DNA from: a virus
Direction: 5' to 3' (one strand)
DNA length: 64,000 bases
IMG/VR virus record: IMGVR_UViG_3300034062_004332
Location: 1 to 64,000 of that record
A model generated the notes under the pieces. That model made no database searches. It was not told the origin of the DNA and was given only the letters and a program-made list of their open reading frames with translations. This document shows positions 54,936 to 62,734 of the stretch, piece after piece (the first letter of the stretch is position 1; every line of letters begins with the position of its first letter). Both the position numbers and the translations under genes were made by a program.

Positions 54936-55283
54936 ATGTCTGCCGCACAATCTAAAAATGTAAAAACTTGGGACGCTCGTAGGCAGCGTTTCGATGAAAT
55001 GTTTTCTATGTGTCTTGATGGTAAAACGTTATCTGAGATTGGAGATCATTACGGTATCTCAAAACAAGCTGTAAGTGGGTTCTTACGATGTAATGCAAAC
55101 CCAAAACAGTTTGAAATAATCCAAGAGTGTTTTAATAAACGTTTGACTGGTATTTGGCGTGAAGAAGATATTGTTTTTGCGTTACAGTCTGGTCTTACAT
55201 GTTCTAAAGTTGCTGAAGTTGTTGGTTGTCATGTAAGCACAGTCAAAAGGGTTTCGGCGCGACGTAAGAAAGCACAGGCATAA
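54936..55283 (+). CDS. Double helix-turn-helix regulator
   Basis: 115 residues with two helix-turn-helix units: LSEIGDHYGISKQAVSGFLR (~residues 33-52) and CSKVAEVVGCHVSTVKRVSA (~89-108), each of the sigma-region-4/homeodomain type, linked by an acidic helix. Basic C-terminus. Two units in tandem fit binding to direct repeats such as those in the adjacent control region. Followed by a TATACT box and the fibre genes. Confidence 0.75.
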   Translation: MSAAQSKNVKTWDARRQRFDEMFSMCLDGKTLSEIGDHYGISKQAVSGFLRCNANPKQFEIIQECFNKRLTGIWREEDIVFALQSGLTCSKVAEVVGCHVSTVKRVSARRKKAQA

Positions 55284-55293
55284 CTTAGTCGGC

Positions 55294-55299
55294 TATACT
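55294..55299 (+). promoter_or_regulatory. TATACT box before tail fibre operon
   Basis: CGGCTATACTTAAACC, 22 bases before the ATG of the first fibre gene. Confidence 0.5.
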
Positions 55300-55321
55300 T
55301 AAACCATTAGGTCGGATCGGT

Positions 55322-55915
55322 ATGGCCGCCAGGCGTAAGTTAAATGACGCCCTTGATTACGGGCGCCAGATTCAACCCATCCACGATTTGCAGCAGTTAA
55401 CTTCTGCGGAAGTCTCTGGCGACGATATTCTTGCGGTTCTGGATGTTAGCGAAGTCGAAGCTGACGCTCAGCCTAAGAAGATAACGATCGGTGATTTAGG
55501 CGCCGGTATTGCCTCTGTCGACTCCGTTGCTCGCGCCAGTGGTAACGCTGCTCTCGCTTCTGCGGCTACCAAGCTTCCTTTGTCTGGCGGCACCGTTTCT
55601 GGGCAGTTTACTCAAAACATAGTTTCTCTCGGTTTATACGGTAGTGGTATAAACTGTTCTTTAGGGAATTACTTTACAGCGACTCTAAGTGGTGCAACTC
55701 AGGTTGTAATATCTGGTGCTCCTTCTAGCGTAGCTTACAGTTTTACCTATGAAGTTAGGCATGATACAGGAACTATTACATGGCCTACTGCGGTTGAATG
55801 GCCTTCTGATACCGCCCCGACACTGACGACGGGCAAGACGCATCTGTTTATCTTTGTCACTGACGACGGTGGGTCGAGGTGGCGTGGCGCGAGTTTAGTC
55901 GATTACGATACGTGA
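55322..55915 (+). CDS. Tail fibre protein
   Basis: 197 residues. N-terminal LTSAEVSGDDILAVLDVSEV and ITIGDLG then ARASGNAALASAATKLPLSG as a fibre repeat start, and a C-terminal beta-domain NYFTATLSGATQVVISGAPS plus TWPTAVEWPSDTAPTLTTGK ending DGGSRWRGASLVDY, a module (WPxxVxWPxxxAPxLT...DGGxxWxG) widely present in phage fibres. Likely a particle-bound fibre. Confidence 0.85.
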   Translation: MAARRKLNDALDYGRQIQPIHDLQQLTSAEVSGDDILAVLDVSEVEADAQPKKITIGDLGAGIASVDSVARASGNAALASAATKLPLSGGTVSGQFTQNIVSLGLYGSGINCSLGNYFTATLSGATQVVISGAPSSVAYSFTYEVRHDTGTITWPTAVEWPSDTAPTLTTGKTHLFIFVTDDGGSRWRGASLVDYDT

Positions 55916-55919
55916 TGCT

Positions 55920-56555
55920 ATGAGATCTATTTCTGATAATTTATTGCTAGCTGCTGCTGGAGGTGGGGTTACTGGCCCTCCAATTTCTTTCATAGGGGAG
56001 GCTACTGCTTTGAGGCCTACTGAAAGTGTTGCGGCTCCCGCTCATCAAGCTGGGGATTTATTGATAGTTATCAGTAGTGTTTATATTACTAGATCTTTTC
56101 CTGATTTATCTGGTTTTTCTACTTTAATGGCTTTTGATGCTCGTACCGATGCTCTGCCGACGAACGACGGCAAGATTAAAGTTCAGTATAGGACGGCTGC
56201 TTCTACAAGCTATACTTTAGCGGCTTGGGGTCCCACTGGATATGGAGCTGATCAAGCTACTATTTTAGTTTACAGAGCACCTACAATAGGTGCTTCAGCT
56301 TTTACTACAACAGGTGGTTCGGCTTATCCCGCTCTAACATTTAACAATGCAAATAATACTAGTTGGGGCTTACGGATTTTTGGGAGAGGATCTGCGTATG
56401 CCTTTAATACTCCTGCTCCTGGGTTTACTATGAGAAAGCAACAGTATTTTTGTGTTATTTCTGACTCTAATTCGACTTTATCTTCGCTTTCTTCTAATGC
56501 TGTTTCTGGATTTGGGACCTTTGTGAATGCTGCTAGTATAGAACTAAAAGTTTAG
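55920..56555 (+). CDS. Tail-associated beta-sandwich protein
   Basis: 211 residues. PISFIGEATALRPTESVAAP then HQAGDLLIVISSVYITRSFP and VQYRTAASTSYTLAAWGPTG, AFTTTGGSAYPALTFNNANN follow the pattern of a jelly-roll-like phage surface domain (AGDLLIV...YR...TGAxA). AT-rich DNA relative to its neighbours suggests exchange. Placed between a fibre and an assembly-type protein; probably a receptor or fibre tip component. Confidence 0.65.
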   Translation: MRSISDNLLLAAAGGGVTGPPISFIGEATALRPTESVAAPAHQAGDLLIVISSVYITRSFPDLSGFSTLMAFDARTDALPTNDGKIKVQYRTAASTSYTLAAWGPTGYGADQATILVYRAPTIGASAFTTTGGSAYPALTFNNANNTSWGLRIFGRGSAYAFNTPAPGFTMRKQQYFCVISDSNSTLSSLSSNAVSGFGTFVNAASIELKV

Positions 56556-56559
56556 GTTT

Positions 56560-57018
56560 ATGGAGTACGCCAAACTTGCTGCTGATGGATATGTCGAGCA
56601 GTATCCTTACACAATTTCAGAACTTAGGTCTGCTTACCCTAATGTAAGTTTTCCTACTGTAATCACACCAGATATTCTTGCTGATTTTGGTTTGGCTCCA
56701 GTCACACCGACTGATCAGCCAACCGTTGATCACACTCAGAATCTCACCCGTGGTGTTGAACAGCTTCCCGACGGCAGTTATGCCGAGACGTGGACCGCTA
56801 CTGCTGCGTCTACTGAAGAGGCTGCCGAACGCACAGCAAATAAAGCTGACTCAGTTCGATTCACTAGGAACGAGACCCTGAAGAACTCGGACTGGACTCA
56901 GCTACCAGACTCTCCTGTTGATTCTGTTGTTTGGGCTGCGTACAGACAAGATCTGCGCGACATTCCTCAGCAAGTCGGTTTCCCCTGGACTGTGACATGG
57001 CCCACTGAACCTGCCTGA
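56560..57018 (+). CDS. Tail fibre assembly-type protein
   Basis: 152 residues. YVEQYPYTISELRSAYPNVS followed by an acidic linker and the C-terminal FTRNETLKNSDWTQLPDSPV plus WAAYRQDLRDIPQQVGFPW match phage tail fibre assembly/DUF4376-like proteins (RNxxLxxSDWTQLPDxPVDxxxWAxYRQxLRDxPxQxGFP). These help fold or attach fibres. High confidence in the family motif; the exact partner is unknown. Confidence 0.85.
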   Translation: MEYAKLAADGYVEQYPYTISELRSAYPNVSFPTVITPDILADFGLAPVTPTDQPTVDHTQNLTRGVEQLPDGSYAETWTATAASTEEAAERTANKADSVRFTRNETLKNSDWTQLPDSPVDSVVWAAYRQDLRDIPQQVGFPWTVTWPTEPA

Positions 57019-57020
57019 TT

Positions 57021-57026
57021 TAGACT
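57021..57026 (+). promoter_or_regulatory. TAGACT box before 57047 gene
   Basis: GATTTAGACTTTTAGGAGG: 20 bases before the ATG, with AGGAGG in between; one of the few sites with both box and strong ribosome site. Confidence 0.5.
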
Positions 57027-57046
57027 TTTAGGAGGTTTCAAAGCTC

Positions 57047-57907
57047 ATGAGCGACCCCGTTTACTCTCAGAGCTTTGAGGGCATCATCACAGTTATCACC
57101 GACATTATTGGGACAGTTAGCGGCGTGGGAACAACATCATTTACTCTTTCGCCCGAAGGGTATCCGTCGAATTTCGGAGGTGTTGTTTCTGCGCTGTCGG
57201 ACCTAAACAGCACGATCAGCGGGATTTCGGGCGGCGGCGGGGGCGGGTCTGCGTTAATTGCAGCCGGTTCTGGTATCTATATAACTACCAGCGGCTCTTA
57301 TGATGTCATCAACGCTACGATTACCAGTGCGTCTGGGCTTCTGTACACCGCTGGCTCTGGTTTATATCTAGTCGGTAGTTCTGAGTTTAACGTTGACTTC
57401 GATAAAGTCTTCCAGGGTTCCGTTTCTGGCCAGGTATTAGCTGCAGGAAGTAACACCGTACTGTCTAGCGGTAATTACATCACTATAAGTGGTACGGATG
57501 TCAGTTCTATAAAAACCTACACGGCAGGCGAAACGATTGCTGTTGGGGAGTTCGTCTGTTTCGACGCTGGGTCGCTTGTTAAAGCCTCTGCTGCGAGCGG
57601 CGTGGATCCTGTTCGATATAACACGTTTGGGTGTGCGATTACGGCAGGTAACGTTACAGATACTATTCGGGTTAACTCTGACAACATTGTTACTCTGAGT
57701 GATCCGAATATTACTGCTGAGTCGCAGTTGACTCCTGGTGAGTCCTATTACTTATCTAAGTACTTTGGCCAAGTTACTAAGTACAGTACAGCTTCTGGCG
57801 GCATAACGTTTGCTGAAGGTTACGGTGCCCTCGTTTATGTGGGCCGTGCCTTGAGTACAACTCAGCTTGAGGTTGAGATTCAGCCTAAAATCCTGCTGAC
57901 GGAGTGA
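57047..57907 (+). CDS. Tail fibre/spike protein, Gly/Ser-rich
   Basis: 286 residues. N-terminal helix-like part with TDIIGTVSGVGTTSFTLSPE, a Gly run (ISGGGGGGS), Gly/Ser-rich beta repeats (LYTAGSGLYLVGSSEFNVDF), then a compact domain AGETIAVGEFVCFDAGSLVK ... GYGALVYVGRALSTTQLEVE, the small beta-barrel often found on phage fibres (DUF2190-like in pattern). Strong AGGAGG before the ATG. Confidence 0.75.
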   Translation: MSDPVYSQSFEGIITVITDIIGTVSGVGTTSFTLSPEGYPSNFGGVVSALSDLNSTISGISGGGGGGSALIAAGSGIYITTSGSYDVINATITSASGLLYTAGSGLYLVGSSEFNVDFDKVFQGSVSGQVLAAGSNTVLSSGNYITISGTDVSSIKTYTAGETIAVGEFVCFDAGSLVKASAASGVDPVRYNTFGCAITAGNVTDTIRVNSDNIVTLSDPNITAESQLTPGESYYLSKYFGQVTKYSTASGGITFAEGYGALVYVGRALSTTQLEVEIQPKILLTE

Positions 57908-57910
57908 TCT

Positions 57911-58219
57911 ATGGCTTTACGTACGCCCCTCATTCTTATCAGCGGCGGGTTTTCGCAGCTTCCTTCGGGTGATGTCGTTCCTGGGTTGGATGCAGCGGCC
58001 CAGGCCAGCGGTAACGCAGCCTTGGTTGTTGCTGCTGGTGCGGCGGCTAGTGGAAATGCGGCACTGGTTGTCGCTGGGTCTGCGCTTGTTAGCGGCACCG
58101 TAGCCCAGGCAAGTGGCAACGCTGCTTTAGTTTTGGCCGCCGAAGCTTTGGCTAGTGGTAACGCTGCGTTGGCTAATGCGGGCGGTCCTTCGGTTACGGA
58201 CACACTCTTGCTGCTCTGA
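57911..58219 (+). CDS. Small fibre-like protein with ASGNAAL repeats
   Basis: 102 residues. Centre is five imperfect repeats of about 14-15 residues built on ASGNAALVVAAG (QASGNAALVVAAGAAASGNA and so on). The same unit occurs once in the fibre at 55322. A regular Ala pattern indicates a trimeric coiled coil or fibre shaft. Short polar C-terminus. The repeats are also repeats at the DNA level. Confidence 0.75.
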   Translation: MALRTPLILISGGFSQLPSGDVVPGLDAAAQASGNAALVVAAGAAASGNAALVVAGSALVSGTVAQASGNAALVLAAEALASGNAALANAGGPSVTDTLLLL

Positions 58220-58222
58220 TCG

Positions 58223-59071
58223 ATGCCTTTCAGACGGACTTCAATTCGGGCGACTAAGGCGACAGGTTTTTATTCGCCCAAGCGTTCCCGCGTGGTCGGT
58301 AGTCGTGTCGTTGGTTATGACTCTGATGCTTTGGTGTATATCAATGCAGTTGAGGCCGCTGATGGGCAAGCGTTAGAAGGTTCTGTAAAGGATGCGTATA
58401 ATACTTTTGTAGTTAGTTGTAAATCTGATGGTATTTGGAGCGCTATAAAAGCATCTTGTATTATGGCGGGTGCTAGGACTTTAAGCGGTGCTCTTGTGCC
58501 GTTAGTAGGTGTAGCGCCAAGTGGATTTAACCTTGCTAGTGGGACTTACAGCAGAGTTACCGGGTTAAAAGGTGATGGTGCTGCGATGTATTTGAATAGT
58601 AATCGTTTAAGTTCCGCTGATCCACAAGACAATAGACATCTAGCTGTTTTTGTTACTACTGGAGATACTAAGAGTAGTACTGCAGCGTATATTGGAGGAG
58701 GGGCTAGCGGCTATGCTGGAATTTTACGTGGTCCAACCAATACTCTTTCTTTCTACGTTAGCAATGATTTACAAAGCCTGGTGATGAGTCCTCCTCAAGG
58801 AGATAGAACAGGTCTAAAAAGCGCGGTTAGAAGTTCTGCCACAACCATTTCTGGACGTTCGGGAGGTGTTGTAGCCTTCTCAGGCGGTATAGCGTCTCGG
58901 ACTGACACTTCTTCTCGAACTATTAATGTGTTTGCGCAACTTTATACCAGTGTAAGTGCATATTCAAACTCAAGGATGAGTTACTACTCTATAGGAGAGT
59001 ATTTAGATCTTAATAAACTTGATGCCCGCGTATCCGGCTTGATGGTCGCAATCTCCGGTGCAATCTCTTGA
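58223..59071 (+). CDS. Putative receptor-binding protein, paralogue 1
   Basis: 282 residues. Basic start MPFRRTSIRATKATGFYSPK, a conserved N-terminal module (GSRVVGYDSDALVYINAVEA; GQALEGSVKDAYNTFVVSCK; SDGIWSAIKASCIMAGARTL), a divergent central part and the conserved end YLDLNKLDARVSGLMVAISG. The paralogue at 59478 shares the ends but not the centre. I recall the AYNxFVxxCKxDGIW module from lectin-like tail proteins of aquatic phages. Confidence 0.7.
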   Translation: MPFRRTSIRATKATGFYSPKRSRVVGSRVVGYDSDALVYINAVEAADGQALEGSVKDAYNTFVVSCKSDGIWSAIKASCIMAGARTLSGALVPLVGVAPSGFNLASGTYSRVTGLKGDGAAMYLNSNRLSSADPQDNRHLAVFVTTGDTKSSTAAYIGGGASGYAGILRGPTNTLSFYVSNDLQSLVMSPPQGDRTGLKSAVRSSATTISGRSGGVVAFSGGIASRTDTSSRTINVFAQLYTSVSAYSNSRMSYYSIGEYLDLNKLDARVSGLMVAISGAIS

Positions 59072-59077
59072 TAGACT
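59072..59077 (+). promoter_or_regulatory. TAGACT box after 58223 gene
   Basis: TTGATAGACTTAACTC, overlapping the stop codon and 37 bases before the ATG of the next gene. Confidence 0.4.
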
Positions 59078-59114
59078 TAACTCAGACTACGTGTACCTTT
59101 AGCTTAAGGTCAGC

Positions 59115-59465
59115 ATGACACGCCAGTATACACGACTTGCAAACATACAGCGTGTCCCTAACGCTACAGGTGTTCTGTATACCAACCCATCTGGCACCAA
59201 AACTTTCGTCAAGGGCTTTTCGTTCTACAACGCCGGGGCTGTCTCAGGCACCGTGGCTCTGTTCAACGTGCCAGATGTCGCATCGGCAACGGGTATCCCT
59301 AGTTCGGGTAATAAGATAACCGAGATTATATTGGCGAGCACTGAAACGTTCTTGTTAGAGTATCCGTATCCTATTACTATGATTGATGAGGGGGACAGTA
59401 TTCAAGGTTATGCTACTACAGTGTCTGATGTAACTATTCAGATTCTTGGTGATACGGATGTTTGA
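59115..59465 (+). CDS. Small beta-sandwich tail/head fibre protein
   Basis: 116 residues. RLANIQRVPNATGVLYTNPS and GTKTFVKGFSFYNAGAVSGT then VALFNVPDVASATG... IEEGDSIQGYATTVSDVTIQ give a jelly-roll of about eight strands as in small capsid or tail fibres of aquatic phages. Lies between the two receptor-binding paralogues, so it may be their trimer base. Family not named. Confidence 0.65.
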   Translation: MTRQYTRLANIQRVPNATGVLYTNPSGTKTFVKGFSFYNAGAVSGTVALFNVPDVASATGIPSSGNKITEIILASTETFLLEYPYPITMIDEGDSIQGYATTVSDVTIQILGDTDV

Positions 59466-59477
59466 CGGGGTGTAACT

Positions 59478-60320
59478 ATGCCTATACGTCGGACTTCAAA
59501 TAGAAGTAGTTACGATTCAGGATTTTATAATCCTGAGGTTTATAGTGAAATAGGTAGTCGTGTTGTGGGTTTTGATTCTGATGCACTGATCTACATTAAT
59601 GCAGTTGAGGCAGAGGACGGTGAATCGTTAGAAAGTGGGGTGAAATCAGCTTATAATGCGTTTATAGTTGGATGTAAGGCTGACGGTATTTGGAGTGCTA
59701 TACAGTCTTCTTATATCTTAGCCGGTGCTAGAACATTAAGCGGTGCTTTAACTCCTTTAGCTGGTATACGTCCTACAGGGGTTGGTTTTGGTTCTGGTGA
59801 TTATTATAGAATAACTGGTTTACAGGGTTCGGGTGGGGGTAGACGCCTTGAGACCGGACGGAATAATAATGCAGACGGTCAGAATAATGCACACATGGCT
59901 GTTTACGTCACATTATTAGGTCAATCTGCGGATGAGACTCTCGCTGGAGGAGGGGACACTTCTTTTGTTGGTTCGCGTTATTTTATTCGTCAGACTACAA
60001 CTTCTACGTTTAATACAAACTGTATGTCTGCTAGTAATGTTTCTCGATCTGCCAGTTTTGGTGGCTCTGGTCTGTACGGAGTCGCTAGGCAAAATTCTAG
60101 CCAGATGGAACAACTGACCGGGAACTTGGCCTCTCGCTCTATTTTTTCGTCTTCATCTAGTGCCCCCAGATCCGGTCAGTTGCGTGTATTCACTACTCCT
60201 TTTGGCGGTGTCTGTAACAGTCGCTTGTCTTTTTACAGCGCAGGGAATTATTTAAATTTAGACTTATTGGATGCGCGTGTTACCACTTTAATGAATTCTA
60301 TATCCGGCGCACTTTCTTAG
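59478..60320 (+). CDS. Putative receptor-binding protein, paralogue 2
   Basis: 280 residues; same N-terminal module as 58223 (GSRVVGFDSDALIYINAVEA; ESGVKSAYNAFIVGCKADGI; LAGARTLSGALTPLAGIRPT) and same end (LNLDLLDARVTTLMNSISGA), with an unrelated-looking Ser/Gly/Asn-rich centre. AT-rich in the first part. Two diverged versions suggest two receptors or a recent duplication under host pressure. Confidence 0.7.
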   Translation: MPIRRTSNRSSYDSGFYNPEVYSEIGSRVVGFDSDALIYINAVEAEDGESLESGVKSAYNAFIVGCKADGIWSAIQSSYILAGARTLSGALTPLAGIRPTGVGFGSGDYYRITGLQGSGGGRRLETGRNNNADGQNNAHMAVYVTLLGQSADETLAGGGDTSFVGSRYFIRQTTTSTFNTNCMSASNVSRSASFGGSGLYGVARQNSSQMEQLTGNLASRSIFSSSSSAPRSGQLRVFTTPFGGVCNSRLSFYSAGNYLNLDLLDARVTTLMNSISGALS

Positions 60321-60382
60321 CGTTGTGCTGTCTGCATTTGTCCTCCCGGCGTTTAAACTTATAAGGACTGGTTTCACTTTGT

Positions 60383-60580
60383 ATGCCTACCCCCGACAGA
60401 ACTGAACTTTGGGTTGCCGTGGCTTTGTTCATAGCCTCCGAGGTTATTGGCATGTCAAAAGCAAAGGACAATTCCGTTCTCCAGGCGCTATTGCACGCAG
60501 CTCGTACGATGTTTCCCTTAGAGCTTAAACAAAACAAAACTAAACCCCGAAAACGCGATGAACACGGTCGTTTTATGTAG
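60383..60580 (+). CDS. Small membrane protein, holin candidate
   Basis: 65 residues. One hydrophobic helix (LWVAVALFIASEVIGM) near the N-terminus, an amphipathic centre and a basic tail (QNKTKPRKRDEHGRF). Plan fits small holins or spanin-like proteins; with the membrane protein directly behind it, it may serve lysis. Weak ribosome site. Confidence 0.55.
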   Translation: MPTPDRTELWVAVALFIASEVIGMSKAKDNSVLQALLHAARTMFPLELKQNKTKPRKRDEHGRFM

Positions 60581-60588
60581 TTGACTTT

Positions 60589-60906
60589 ATGATTGACTGG
60601 GCCTTTAGTTTAGTTACATCTTTCGTTTTACTCGGGTTAGTCGAAGCCGTCATTAAACCTGCCGCAGCCTACTGGGTCCGTCGAAAAATCATCCGATGGA
60701 CCCCCGTGGTTTTGGCGTATGTCGACAAGGTGTTTCCCGACCTTGTGACTGGCCGCAGCCCGGAAGACCTTGACCATCTTGTGCGAACCAAGTTTTCCGA
60801 ACTGACCGGCGACGATTGGTCTACCACAAACTTAGATTATTTTTGGCGCCTCTATGACCCTAGAATTACTTTGCACAAACTTGATAATCCAGATCAAGTA
60901 AACTGA
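60589..60906 (+). CDS. Small membrane-anchored protein, possible lysis gene
   Basis: 105 residues. N-terminal transmembrane helix FSLVTSFVLLGLVEAVI, then a basic stretch (WVRRKIIRWTPVVLAYVDKV) and a soluble acidic C-terminus. Eight bases behind the previous membrane protein. Could be a class of holin/antiholin partner. Overlaps the convergent glycosyltransferase by 41 bases. Confidence 0.5.
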   Translation: MIDWAFSLVTSFVLLGLVEAVIKPAAAYWVRRKIIRWTPVVLAYVDKVFPDLVTGRSPEDLDHLVRTKFSELTGDDWSTTNLDYFWRLYDPRITLHKLDNPDQVN

Positions 60907-61783
60907 GTTTTCCTTCTATCTTGTATCTCCAGTTTCTTTTGACTTTTTGCCAAAACTCTTGGCATTGTTTTTGTCTCTGTTCATACTTGTTGTTATCTAA
61001 CACTTCTTCTACTTTGTAGCGACAGTTCTCCCAGCTATCTTGAATGATAAATGGGATTTCATAAATTTCTGCGCTGCGCATAACAGCGTGCCAGTAGGAC
61101 GGGTAAATCGGCAGCCTTAACGTGCGAGCTGTAGCCACTGGGATACACCCCGCTTCAAGCGCCTCATATAGCCGAAAGCTATCCATGCTGTCTTGCCCTG
61201 GCGGACACAGCGCGAATTTGCTTTGCTCCAGCATCTGCGCGTAATCCCTCGTGGTTAGGGCATCGGATGCACAGAACCCCGAGCAGTCGTGTGTTTGATT
61301 CGGCTCCAGATCTTTAAAAACTTCAAGCATCTGCCGCCGTTCACCGTGCGGTGTTCCTGCGAACGACCACAGAAGTCGTCGTTCCTCTGTTGTCTTAGTT
61401 AAATACTCCTGAAAGTGCCGCTTGTACCCCAGTCCGACCGTCAATACTTTCGGATGTTGTACGTACATTGGATGTACATAGTTTCGTATGCAAAAAATGC
61501 ATCCTGGGTCGTGCAGCCATTCGCACTGTTCGTATAGGTTTTCGTCGGACAGTAGAAATACTCCGTAGTGTCTGCTGTTTTGTCTTAGTGCGTCTAGACA
61601 CACCCTGTAGTTAACTGCATGATTGCAGATTACCAGTGAGTTTTTGTCAGTTTTAAATTCTTCAAAGTTTCGTACGATGTGGATTTCGGTTCCTGAGCCA
61701 TAGATACTCAGGATTTCGTTGAGCCAGTCAAGCTCGAACAGCGTGGCGTCTTGTGTAACCCACTGGATATTTATGTTTTTCAA
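60866..61783 (-). CDS. Exostosin-like (GT47) glycosyltransferase
   Basis: 305 residues. LLWSFAGTPHGERRQMLEVF in the middle and YAQMLEQSKFALCPPGQDSM then SFRLYEALEAGCIPVATA with later PFIIQDSW are the exostosin signature (S-x-F-xLxPxG...D-xxRlyEALeaGCIPVv). GT-B-type inverting sugar transfer expected. The reverse-strand position among lysis genes marks an added glycan gene; a sixth such gene in this window. Confidence 0.85.
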   Translation of the reverse strand: MKNINIQWVTQDATLFELDWLNEILSIYGSGTEIHIVRNFEEFKTDKNSLVICNHAVNYRVCLDALRQNSRHYGVFLLSDENLYEQCEWLHDPGCIFCIRNYVHPMYVQHPKVLTVGLGYKRHFQEYLTKTTEERRLLWSFAGTPHGERRQMLEVFKDLEPNQTHDCSGFCASDALTTRDYAQMLEQSKFALCPPGQDSMDSFRLYEALEAGCIPVATARTLRLPIYPSYWHAVMRSAEIYEIPFIIQDSWENCRYKVEEVLDNNKYEQRQKQCQEFWQKVKRNWRYKIEGKLSLLDLDYQVCAK

Positions 61784-61812
61784 GCTGAGTGTGGTGTCAC
61801 TAAGCTGTTATG

Positions 61813-62088
61813 TTAGCCCTGTCTGTCGCTCCCGGTACCTTTGATGAGAAGCTGATCAAGTTTGTCGTTGATGTCTCTTAATCTGCTTCTCATATCTTCT
61901 AACTGAAGTTCTAAATCTACTTTTAATACATATTTTAAGGGCATGTCGTTTATTCTATCTTCTATTTTCTCTATTTTTTCCTTGTAGCTTGTGAAGCGTG
62001 AGTCAACGATCCGCTGCCGTTGTTGGTGGCTCCACGTTATGAAGGCGACTGCCGACGCCACAAAGGTAGCAATAGCTTCGGCTCCCAT
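61813..62088 (-). CDS. Membrane-anchored coiled-coil protein
   Basis: 91 residues. N-terminal hydrophobic ATFVASAVAFITW, then a strict coiled coil (EKIEKIEDRINDMPLKYVLK; QLEDMRSRLRDINDKLDQLL). Short membrane-plus-coil proteins of this kind occur in lysis regions (spanin or holin partners) and as host-takeover anchors. Upstream of the glycosyltransferase on the same strand. Confidence 0.6.
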   Translation of the reverse strand: MGAEAIATFVASAVAFITWSHQQRQRIVDSRFTSYKEKIEKIEDRINDMPLKYVLKVDLELQLEDMRSRLRDINDKLDQLLIKGTGSDRQG

Positions 62089-62177
62089 GGACCCAATCTG
62101 CCCAATCCTAGTTTATACAAGATTTAACTTCCTCATCTTAATGACTTCGTTAAACTAAAGGCAGCCGAGAAACCCGC

Positions 62178-62483
62178 GTGGGCGACAGGCAACTACTTTT
62201 TGAGCTTCAGTGTCTCCAAAAAAGTACAGCCAAGAAAAAGTTCCGACGCGACATCTTTGACTCCTGGGGCTGCTGCGCCTACTGCGGCGTTGACCGACCA
62301 ACTACCCTTGACCATGTACTAGCCAAAGCCCGTGGCGGCCTCACTGTCCGCAACAACTTGGTTGCGGCGTGTGCGATGTGTAATTTTAAGAAAGGCTCTG
62401 TAGATTTTATGGAGTGGTTTAGGAGTCAGAGTTTTTGGTCTGTTGAGCGAGAGTTGCGCTTGTTAGCCTGGATTCATCAGTAG
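62178..62483 (+). CDS. HNH endonuclease
   Basis: 101 residues, GTG start. DSWGCCAYCGVDRPTTLDHV then LAKARGGLTVRNNLVAACAM and CNFKKGS give two CxxC zinc knuckles around a His (LDHV) and Asn (NNL) HNH core. Standard single-domain HNH nuclease: either homing or packaging-associated. Alone between membrane and small basic genes. Confidence 0.9.
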   Translation: MGDRQLLFELQCLQKSTAKKKFRRDIFDSWGCCAYCGVDRPTTLDHVLAKARGGLTVRNNLVAACAMCNFKKGSVDFMEWFRSQSFWSVERELRLLAWIHQ

Positions 62484-62548
62484 TATTCTGTTACAACTCG
62501 CAGTTCTCCGTGAGTCGGCCTATAGTGGTTTGGCCCACATAAAATCAC

Positions 62549-62677
62549 ATGGCCCGCTCTAAAGGATCTACAGACAAGATCGAACCCAAGCCCAAGACCA
62601 CTTCGATCGGCAACAGTCATTTGTCCCGTCCGTCCCGACGTGGCAAGAAGAAGTCGCGAGGACAAGGCAAGGGTTAG
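62549..62677 (+). CDS. Short very basic protein (42 aa)
   Basis: Unlisted ORF encoding MARSKGSTDKIEPKPKTTSI then GNSHLSRPSRRGKKKSRGQG and KG. Extremely Lys/Arg/Ser-rich and disordered, like DNA-condensing peptides. Fills a gap between HNH nuclease and structural gene. Weak ribosome site; the antisense ORF here is a shadow. Confidence 0.45.
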   Translation: MARSKGSTDKIEPKPKTTSIGNSHLSRPSRRGKKKSRGQGKG

Positions 62678-62734
62678 TTATGTCGCCGGGGCTGTTCTTT
62701 TGATCTAAACTAGGTTAAAAGTGCGGCCCTAGGA

